Below, piece after piece: positions 1-4,555 of a stretch of 10,228 nucleotides of DNA. A program made the translations under genes and the position numbers. The first letter of the stretch is position 1. Each line of letters starts with the position of its first letter. The notes beneath the pieces were generated by a model. That model was not told the origin of the DNA and searched no databases. It saw only the letters and a program-made list of their open reading frames with translations. This DNA comes from Clostridia bacterium (GTDB lineage: Bacteria; Bacillota; Clostridia; Christensenellales; CAG-1252), in contig SACC01000028.1 of assembly GCA_009928745.1 (NCBI GenBank), forward strand, positions 1-10,228. Direction: 5' to 3'.

Positions 1-202
1 GGGCGAAGCAAAGCTAATTGACGGGTTTTTGACAGGCGCGGTAAAATATAAGCCTTATATGCAACTTGCGCTCACTACGCTTAACGAGATTGTAACAATG
101 ACAATTGCTATAAAAGGCAACGACGAGGACGAGCAAATTGTATCAAGGTTTTATGATCTGTTAATCAACAATATAAAAGAGTTTATTTCCGCCAATAAAT
201 AA
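1..202 (+). CDS. C-terminal end of a truncated gene, possibly a TetR-type regulator
   Basis: An open frame enters from the left edge (first full codon at position 2) and stops with TAA at 200-202, giving about 66 residues. The peptide is helical in character, with a hydrophobic middle part (MQLALTTLNEIVTMTIAI) followed by an acidic patch (NDEDEQ) and a final amphipathic helix ending in EFISANK. Real coding is supported by codon use like that of the neighbouring genes and by a strong intrinsic terminator 28 nt after the stop. The helical C-terminal pattern is compatible with the ligand-binding half of a TetR-family repressor, but no DNA-binding domain lies in the window, so that is only a guess. 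The gene is cut by the window edge, not visibly broken. It converges on the PRC-barrel gene. Confidence 0.6.
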   Translation, partial: GEAKLIDGFLTGAVKYKPYMQLALTTLNEIVTMTIAIKGNDEDEQIVSRFYDLLINNIKEFISANK

Positions 203-229
203 AAGTTACAGCGCGCAAGCAATGTAACG

Positions 230-270
230 CAGACTGCCGGTAACAATGCTTGCCGGCAGTCTGTTTTTTT
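230..270 (+). terminator. Rho-independent terminator of the upstream gene
   Basis: A perfect 11-bp stem, CAGACTGCCGG (230-240) pairing with CCGGCAGTCTG (253-263), has a 12-nt loop and is followed at once by seven T (264-270). It sits 28 nt after the TAA at 202 and points in the same direction as that gene. No A-tract precedes the stem, so it should not serve the converging minus-strand gene. Confidence 0.93.
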
Positions 271-271
271 A

Positions 272-300
272 TTGAAAGCATAAAAGGCGGTCTATATAAT
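272..300 (+). promoter_or_regulatory. Orphan sigma-A-type promoter, rightward
   Basis: TTGAAA (272-277), a 17-nt spacer and a perfect TATAAT (295-300) form a near-consensus housekeeping promoter starting 2 nt after the terminator T-tract. Predicted start is around 307. No plus-strand reading frame with a ribosome binding site follows before the convergent PRC-barrel gene ends at 485, so any transcript would be a non-coding RNA or an antisense to the 3' end of that gene. Confidence 0.55.
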
Positions 301-336
301 TTAGTTGTAAAAAGACATCGAAAGAAATATCGCATC

Positions 337-395
337 GCTAGATTTTAAAACACTTTGCCCAAAGGATTAATTAGCTAAGGTTTTAAAATACTTTG
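337..395. repeat. Imperfect direct repeat, two copies of about 21 nt
   Basis: GCTA-GATTTTAAAACACTTTG (337-357) recurs as GCTAAGGTTTTAAAATACTTTG (374-395). Each copy is centred on the palindrome TTTTAAAA. The copies differ at two bases and one insertion and start about 37 nt apart, both downstream of the orphan promoter. Function is unknown; they could be tandem protein sites or a small duplication in AT-rich DNA. Confidence 0.45.
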
Positions 396-484
396 TTAAG
401 GCAAAAAAAACGCGAAGGTAAAATGCCGTAACAAGAGTTCTGCAAAAGCTTGCAGCGTAGGTTGTTGAGATAGACAGCTGAAGC

Positions 485-1234
485 TTATTTGCTGTTGACT
501 GTCAGTTCTACCAGCTTCCCGTTATGACGCGCGAGCTTTACCACGCAGTCATCTATTATTGTGTTCTCGGGTATAAGTATTTCCGCCCCGTAAGAGCGTA
601 TATCTTTCGTTACCTTTCTTCCTAATAAAAAAGAATAATCTGCAATAATTCTGGGCGGCTGGTCAGCTTCTGCGCAATGCTTGCGCTCGGGCGCATCCTC
701 ATATGACTCGTATGATTCGTAGGTCTCGTAATTTTCTGTTGCTTCCGGACTGTTCATCATCTCTTCGACATTGGGAGTTTTTACGGGTTTTTTGCGTGAA
801 GCTCTTATTTTGCGCAATCCTTTTACAGTAACTAATGAAGACGACGCTGTTACAACTTCTTTTTGGAGAATTTCACCGTTTTCCAGCACCAGACTTTGAG
901 TATAGCCTTTATCGTCAAAGGTAATATCCTTAACTATACCTATCAATTCTCCATCAGTATTGAACACTCTGGCGTTGAGCGGACACTTTATGAATTTTGC
1001 CTCGGGATTTTCGACAAAATTACTGTTGGTTATGTATAAAATATCCGTACCCTGCAACACTGACTTGAGCGGCAACAACAGCTCAAGGTCTTCATAATTC
1101 TCCTCATTGACGATAACAAAATAGCTTAATTTTTTTAGTTTATCGTCTAGCATACCATTAATAATAATGCCTTCTTCCTTTGCTACGGCAAGATTAATAA
1201 TTTGCCTTCCCAAATAATTGCTGATTTTTTTCAT
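485..1234 (-). CDS. PRC-barrel domain protein
   Basis: A 249-residue soluble protein. Residues 1-75 (starting MKKISNYLGRQIINLAV) and about 85-140 (NARVFNTDGELIGIVKDITFD) each look like a PRC-barrel, the small beta-barrel also found in RimM and in sporulation-associated YlmC/YmxH-type proteins. A basic segment (RKIRASRKKP, 141-150) leads into an acidic, Tyr-rich linker with a YES repeat (167-181). A third beta-rich module follows at 200-249, with a second LGRK motif and GKLVELTVNSK at the end. The frame can be extended to a TTG at 1270, but ATG at 1232-1234 is preferred because TGAGGT lies 5 nt upstream on the minus strand. There is no signal peptide or membrane segment. Substrate or partner is unknown; PRC-barrels usually bind RNA or protein. 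Transcribed divergently from the exonuclease gene, with no convincing terminator after its stop. Confidence 0.85.
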   Translation of the reverse strand: MKKISNYLGRQIINLAVAKEEGIIINGMLDDKLKKLSYFVIVNEENYEDLELLLPLKSVLQGTDILYITNSNFVENPEAKFIKCPLNARVFNTDGELIGIVKDITFDDKGYTQSLVLENGEILQKEVVTASSSLVTVKGLRKIRASRKKPVKTPNVEEMMNSPEATENYETYESYESYEDAPERKHCAEADQPPRIIADYSFLLGRKVTKDIRSYGAEILIPENTIIDDCVVKLARHNGKLVELTVNSK

Positions 1235-1290
1235 AACATACCTCACATGCTTTTTGTTATTATTATTCAAATATTTGGATAGTTATGATT

Positions 1291-1319
1291 TATATACAGT
1301 AAGAGTCAATAATTGACAA
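1291..1319 (-). promoter_or_regulatory. Putative promoter of the PRC-barrel gene
   Basis: On the minus strand TTGTCA (1319-1314), a 17-nt spacer and TATATA (1296-1291) form a plausible sigma-A promoter about 57 nt ahead of the ATG at 1234. A second possible -35, TTGACT (1309-1304), lacks a good -10 at the right distance. The -35 region overlaps the promoter of the divergent exonuclease gene. Confidence 0.4.
1305..1317. promoter_or_regulatory. Perfect 6-1-6 dyad shared by divergent promoters
   Basis: GTCAAT-A-ATTGAC is a perfect inverted repeat with a one-base centre. Its right arm contains most of the -35 (TTGACA) of the exonuclease promoter, and its left arm lies in the -35 zone of the minus-strand promoter. 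A protein bound here could block both promoters, or the symmetry may just reflect two back-to-back -35 elements. Confidence 0.45.
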
Positions 1320-1341
1320 AAACTTTTTGTTGTTATACAAT
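1313..1341 (+). promoter_or_regulatory. Promoter of the exonuclease gene
   Basis: Consensus TTGACA (1313-1318), a 17-nt spacer and TACAAT (1336-1341, five of six matches) form a strong sigma-A promoter. The expected start, about 7 nt after the -10, falls on or next to the ATG at 1348-1350, so the message would have essentially no 5' leader. Confidence 0.75.
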
Positions 1342-1347
1342 GATTAT

Positions 1348-1941
1348 ATGGCAGTATTATATTTTGATACGGAGACATCCTCCCTAACTCCAGGACAGAT
1401 TTGTCAGCTTGCATACATAATTGAGGACCGTGGAATAATCTCCTCAAAGAATTTTTATTTTACTGTGAACAGCATTGATCCTGTGGCGTCAAGTATTACC
1501 GGACTTACCGTACCACGCTTAAAGGTGTTGTCGGGCGGGCGTCTTATTGGCGACGATATTGAGGAGATTGCTTGTGACTTCAGCTCTGCGTCAGTAGTTG
1601 TCGCGCACAACTTCAATTTTGACTGGTGCTTTATGCGTAAGGAATTCGAAAGAGAAAACCGAGTGTTCAGGTTCAAAGAAAAATTCTGCTCCATGCGGGA
1701 GTTTACAACACTGTTGAAACTTCCTTCGCAGAGAGGCGGATACAAATATCCTTCCTTAGAAGAGTTGGCGCGCTGTTATGGGGTAAGCAACGATGAGACG
1801 GTGAATTTTATGGAAGAGCAGTTTGCCGAACAATCTGGCGCGCATGACGCGCGCTACGACACCTGCAAAATGTATCTTGCGCTATCAAAAGCGCGTACGC
1901 TGCACGGCGAGCTTTGCGAATATTTTAATTCTAAACTATAA
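1348..1941 (+). CDS. DEDDh-type 3'-5' exonuclease (DnaQ/epsilon-like)
   Basis: A single-domain 197-residue exonuclease of the RNase T/DnaQ superfamily, which removes nucleotides from 3' ends using two metal ions. All catalytic positions are visible: motif I FDTETSS with D7 and E9; motif II AHNFNFDWCF with D92; motif III AHDARYD with H166 and D171. The length is what a lone exonuclease domain needs, with no polymerase, UvrC-like or helicase part, so it is more likely a stand-alone proofreading or repair nuclease than a replicative subunit. The frame extends to a TTG at 1327, but that codon lies inside the promoter; ATG at 1348 begins the first beta strand (MAVLYFDTET) and is chosen. There is no ribosome binding site upstream, and the promoter predicts a leaderless mRNA. 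Substrate (DNA or RNA) cannot be told from sequence. Confidence 0.9.
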   Translation: MAVLYFDTETSSLTPGQICQLAYIIEDRGIISSKNFYFTVNSIDPVASSITGLTVPRLKVLSGGRLIGDDIEEIACDFSSASVVVAHNFNFDWCFMRKEFERENRVFRFKEKFCSMREFTTLLKLPSQRGGYKYPSLEELARCYGVSNDETVNFMEEQFAEQSGAHDARYDTCKMYLALSKARTLHGELCEYFNSKL

Positions 1942-1953
1942 TAATCATTATAC
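1939..1953. promoter_or_regulatory. Weak PerR/Fur-box-like 7-1-7 sequence
   Basis: TAATAATCATTATAC is symmetric over ATAAT-C-ATTAT and matches the Bacillus PerR box pattern TTATAATnATTATAA at 12 of 14 positions. It overlaps the stop codon of the exonuclease gene and lies about 70 nt upstream of the SPFH promoter. In such AT-rich DNA it may be chance. Confidence 0.2.
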
Positions 1954-2009
1954 TATTTAATATTGAAAGGTTGTTTTATTAATAAGCTCATATAATTTTA
2001 CGGGTATGC

Positions 2010-2039
2010 TTGTATTATAAATATTAATCGTGATATAAT
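2010..2039 (+). promoter_or_regulatory. Extended -10 promoter of the SPFH operon
   Basis: TTGTAT (2010-2015), an 18-nt spacer and TATAAT (2034-2039) preceded by TGA make a perfect extended -10 element (TGnTATAAT). Expected start is near 2046, giving a leader of about 20 nt that carries the GGAGG ribosome binding site at 2057-2061. Confidence 0.65.
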
Positions 2040-2066
2040 ATATCAATATATACATTGGAGGTTGAT

Positions 2067-3128
2067 ATGGGACTTTTTTCTATGATTAAAAGGCAGTTGC
2101 TTAAGGTTATTGAATGGACGGGGGATTGCCGTGAGACTATAGCTTACAGATTCGTGGTACCCGACAGATACGCAATAATGAATAAATCGCAGTTGACAGT
2201 TAGAGAAGGTCAAATGGCGATATTCGTACAGGAAGGCAAGGTTGCCGACGTGTTCGGACCCGGCAGATATAAGCTGGACGATATAAAGAATGTTCCGATT
2301 CTTACCGCGCTTATGTCTTGGAAGTATGCTTTTGAGACACCTTATACCGGTGAAGTTTATTTTATCAGCACTACTCAGTTCACCTCACAAAAATGGGGAA
2401 CAACCAATCCTGTTATGATGCGCGATGCCGAGTTCGGTATGATAAGAATACGCGCCTTCGGCATATATACCTTTAGGGTTGTTGAACCTGCTAAGTTTTT
2501 AAGAGAGCTGCTCGGCACAAAATCTAACTTTAAGACGAGCGATATCGTTGAGCAGTTTAAACGTTTGCTTATTACAAAGCTGTCAGACGTTATTGCAACT
2601 TCTAAGATACCTGCGCTTGATCTCGCGGCTAATTATAACGAATTATCCGAAATGGTACAAAAATCTGCAAGCGTGGATTTTGAGAACTACGGAATTGAGC
2701 TTTCCTCCCTACATATCGAGAATATTTCATTGCCCGAAGAAGTTGAAAAGACTATGGATACGCGCACTTCCCTCGGAGTTTTGCAAGGCAATATGGGAGC
2801 GTTTACGCAATATCAGGCGGCGCAAGCTATACGCGACGCTGCTAAGAACGAAGGCGGCGGCATAGCCGGCGCAGGCGTTGGTCTCGGCGCAGGAGTTGCC
2901 ATGGGCAAGATGTTTTCCGATGCGATGAATTCGGATGCAAAAGTCACCAATAACAATGCCGGTGATTCAAAGGGCGGCTTCTGCAGTAATTGCGGAGCGG
3001 CTTTGCCTAGCGACGCGAAATTCTGCGCAGGCTGCGGCGCAAAAGTCAGCGCAGGAAATGTGTGTGAATGTGGTGCAAAGCTCCCTGCAGGAGCGGCTTT
3101 CTGTCCTAATTGCGGTAAAAAGAAATAA
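2067..3128 (+). CDS. SPFH-domain protein with two C-terminal zinc ribbons (YdjI-like)
   Basis: A 353-residue protein. Residues about 25-230 form an SPFH (stomatin/prohibitin/flotillin-like) domain of the type once called virion-core-like, with typical stretches VVPDRYAIMNKSQLTVREGQ, DVFGPGRY and RAFGIYTFRV. A helical part at 240-262 and a Gly-rich segment (GGGIAGAGVGLGAG, 263-276) lead to two zinc ribbons: C306/C309/C320/C323 and C333/C335/C346/C349, the latter with a CxC half-site. No signal peptide or membrane helix is evident. ATG at 2067 is preferred over the upstream TTG at 2055 because GGAGG lies 5 nt before it. In Bacillus subtilis the related YdjI works with YdjG and YdjH to hold a PspA-type protein at the membrane; the same scaffold role is inferred here. 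It is followed after 2 nt by a zinc-ribbon membrane protein, which supports that role, but no PspA gene is in the window. Confidence 0.88.
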   Translation: MGLFSMIKRQLLKVIEWTGDCRETIAYRFVVPDRYAIMNKSQLTVREGQMAIFVQEGKVADVFGPGRYKLDDIKNVPILTALMSWKYAFETPYTGEVYFISTTQFTSQKWGTTNPVMMRDAEFGMIRIRAFGIYTFRVVEPAKFLRELLGTKSNFKTSDIVEQFKRLLITKLSDVIATSKIPALDLAANYNELSEMVQKSASVDFENYGIELSSLHIENISLPEEVEKTMDTRTSLGVLQGNMGAFTQYQAAQAIRDAAKNEGGGIAGAGVGLGAGVAMGKMFSDAMNSDAKVTNNNAGDSKGGFCSNCGAALPSDAKFCAGCGAKVSAGNVCECGAKLPAGAAFCPNCGKKK

Positions 3129-3130
3129 CT

Positions 3131-4261
3131 ATGGCTACGAAAAAAGTTGATAACAATATTAATAAGAATATCGGTGACGAAGAGGAAGTAACTGCGGAAA
3201 CTGCGCAAGAATTTACTACCGATGTAAAAAAGTGTCCTAACTGCGGTTCCAATTTTCATTATAATCCGACCAAATATTGCCTTGAGTGTATCCATTGCGG
3301 AAGTACGCAGGCTATAGAAGGTAAAGCAGCCTCCGAGATAAGCTTTCACGAGCTGCCTAAGGAAAATGACACTGACTGGGCAACTGGTATGCATAGCTAC
3401 CGTTGCAATAACTGCGGCGCAAAGACGATGGTAGACGGATTCGAGATATCTCCGAGTTGTACTTTTTGCGGCGCTACTAATATTGTAGAGATTGACGAGT
3501 TGCCGGGATTAAAGCCCAATGCGGTATTGCCTTTCTCTCGCAACAGAGAAGAAACTTTCGGCTATGCGCAGAAATGGTTAAAAAAGAAGTTCTTTGCGCC
3601 GAGTAAACTTAAAAAACAATTCAAAATCGATACCATTAAGGGCATTTATATCCCCGTGTTCACATTTGACAGTAAGGTATGCAGTATATATAACGGACGG
3701 TTAGGTCAGCGTAGAACTCGTGTTGTTACTAGGAATGGCAAAACGCATACCGAAACATACATATACTGGTTCAAAGTTAATGGTACTATAGACAAATTGA
3801 TTGACGATTTGTTGGTAGAGGCTTGCGATAAGGTGAGTCAGAGCGAAATGGAAAAGATTCAACCCTTTGATACATTCAATTCGGTAGAATACGCAAAATC
3901 ATATCTTGCCGGTTTTTCTTCGCTAAGATATAATCAAGGCATTAATCAATCTTGGGAAACGGCAAAAGCCATTATTGATGAGGGTATACGCAAACAGATA
4001 ATGAAAATGTATAACGCTGATGTTGTGGATTACCTTAATCTCAATACTTTTCACAGTCATACCTCTTACAAATATCTGCTTGTGCCCGTATGGATGTGTA
4101 ACTACGATTACAAAGGTAAAAAATACGGCTTTTTGATGAATGGAAGAACAGGTAAGGTGACGGGTAAAACGCCGGTATCAGCGGTAAAAGTGACGGGTGT
4201 GGTGTTTTTTGCGCTTGCGTTGATTGCGGTTATTATTGTGCTTATCAATTATTTTGGATAA
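3131..4261 (+). CDS. Zinc-ribbon membrane protein (YdjG-like), partner of the SPFH protein
   Basis: A 376-residue protein with a charged, disordered start (1-30), a first zinc ribbon C35-C38/C53-C56 and a second C92-C95/C110-C113, resembling TFIIB-type ribbons. The part from 125 to 350 is a mixed alpha/beta domain containing GIYIPVFTFD and LLVPVWMCNYDYKGKKYGF. A single hydrophobic helix at about 354-373 ends the chain with only three residues after it, so it is a tail-anchored membrane protein with its bulk predicted in the cytoplasm. The family is close to Bacillus YdjG. The gene starts 2 nt after the SPFH stop, with only a weak purine-rich ribosome binding site, so translational coupling is likely. 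Zinc ribbons on both partners suggest they pair. No enzymatic motif is seen. Confidence 0.85.
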   Translation: MATKKVDNNINKNIGDEEEVTAETAQEFTTDVKKCPNCGSNFHYNPTKYCLECIHCGSTQAIEGKAASEISFHELPKENDTDWATGMHSYRCNNCGAKTMVDGFEISPSCTFCGATNIVEIDELPGLKPNAVLPFSRNREETFGYAQKWLKKKFFAPSKLKKQFKIDTIKGIYIPVFTFDSKVCSIYNGRLGQRRTRVVTRNGKTHTETYIYWFKVNGTIDKLIDDLLVEACDKVSQSEMEKIQPFDTFNSVEYAKSYLAGFSSLRYNQGINQSWETAKAIIDEGIRKQIMKMYNADVVDYLNLNTFHSHTSYKYLLVPVWMCNYDYKGKKYGFLMNGRTGKVTGKTPVSAVKVTGVVFFALALIAVIIVLINYFG

Positions 4262-4283
4262 AGATAATAATTATCAATATAAT
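4254..4283 (+). promoter_or_regulatory. Putative promoter of the DUF1858 gene
   Basis: A perfect TATAAT (4278-4283) lies 18 nt after TTGGAT (4254-4259), which overlaps the stop codon of the preceding gene. Predicted start is near 4290, about 18 nt before the ATG and upstream of the AAGGAG at 4296-4301. The -35 is weak, so an activator or readthrough from the SPFH operon may matter. Confidence 0.45.
4262..4276. promoter_or_regulatory. Fur-box-like 7-1-7 inverted repeat
   Basis: AGATAATAATTATCA contains the perfect dyad GATAAT-A-ATTATC and matches the Bacillus Fur box TGATAATnATTATCA at 13 of 14 defined positions. It lies wholly inside the -35/-10 spacer of the putative DUF1858 promoter, the classic place for a repressor of the Fur/PerR family. 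Both operator and promoter are predictions from sequence only. Confidence 0.5.
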
Positions 4284-4307
4284 AAACTAATAAAAAAGGA
4301 GTAACTT

Positions 4308-4514
4308 ATGGGTAAAATAACAGGTAATATGCTGATTTCAGATGCTATAAAACAGGGCAATGCCGATGCAATAGCCGAAGTATTATACGAAATGGGAATG
4401 CATTGTCTAGGCTGTGCGTTTGCGCGCGGCGAAACTGTGGCGCAGGCTGCGGAAGTCCACGGTCTTGATGTTGAGGAGCTTATTCAAAAACTTAATGAGG
4501 CTGCTGACCGCTAA
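4308..4514 (+). CDS. DUF1858 / hybrid-cluster-protein-associated redox disulfide domain protein
   Basis: A 68-residue protein that consists of the DUF1858 domain alone. The hallmark is GMHCLGCAFARGET with the CxxC pair C33/C36, preceded by a helix (SDAIKQGNADAIAEVLYEMG) and followed by VAQAAEVHGLDVEELIQKLNEA. Members are small cytoplasmic proteins thought to do thiol redox chemistry or bind metal and often occur near hybrid cluster protein or sulfur/iron genes; a precise role is not established. AAGGAG at 4296-4301, 6 nt before the ATG, fixes the start. The Fur-like box in its promoter would fit iron or redox control. A hairpin with a T-tract follows 8 nt after the stop. Confidence 0.9.
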   Translation: MGKITGNMLISDAIKQGNADAIAEVLYEMGMHCLGCAFARGETVAQAAEVHGLDVEELIQKLNEAADR

Positions 4515-4521
4515 GCGGGAC

Positions 4522-4555
4522 AAGCATATTCGCTAATGAAGAAATATGCTTTTTT
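4522..4555 (+). terminator. Terminator-like hairpin containing the next gene's start codon
   Basis: AAGCATATT (4522-4530) pairs perfectly with AATATGCTT (4543-4551) around a 12-nt loop and is followed by a T-run to 4555. It lies 8 nt after the DUF1858 stop and looks like an AT-rich, moderately stable intrinsic terminator. The ATG of the exported propeller protein (4536-4538) is inside the loop, and the right arm and T-run encode its residues 3-7. Confidence 0.55.

Noticed and set aside
440..455. CTGCAAAAGCTTGCAG stem as terminator of the PRC-barrel gene
   Set aside because: On the minus strand it is followed by mixed sequence, not a T-run; the T8 tract at 409-402 is about 30 nt further and has no stem before it.
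1235..1270. 12-residue N-terminal extension of the PRC-barrel protein from TTG at 1270
   Set aside because: It adds only an Asn/Lys stretch, whereas the ATG at 1234 has TGAGGT at 5 nt and starts the conserved domain.
2813..3394. 193-codon minus-strand open frame across the SPFH and YdjG-like genes
   Set aside because: It lies antisense to two well-supported genes with clear domains, has no ribosome binding site, and its peptide has no recognisable domain.
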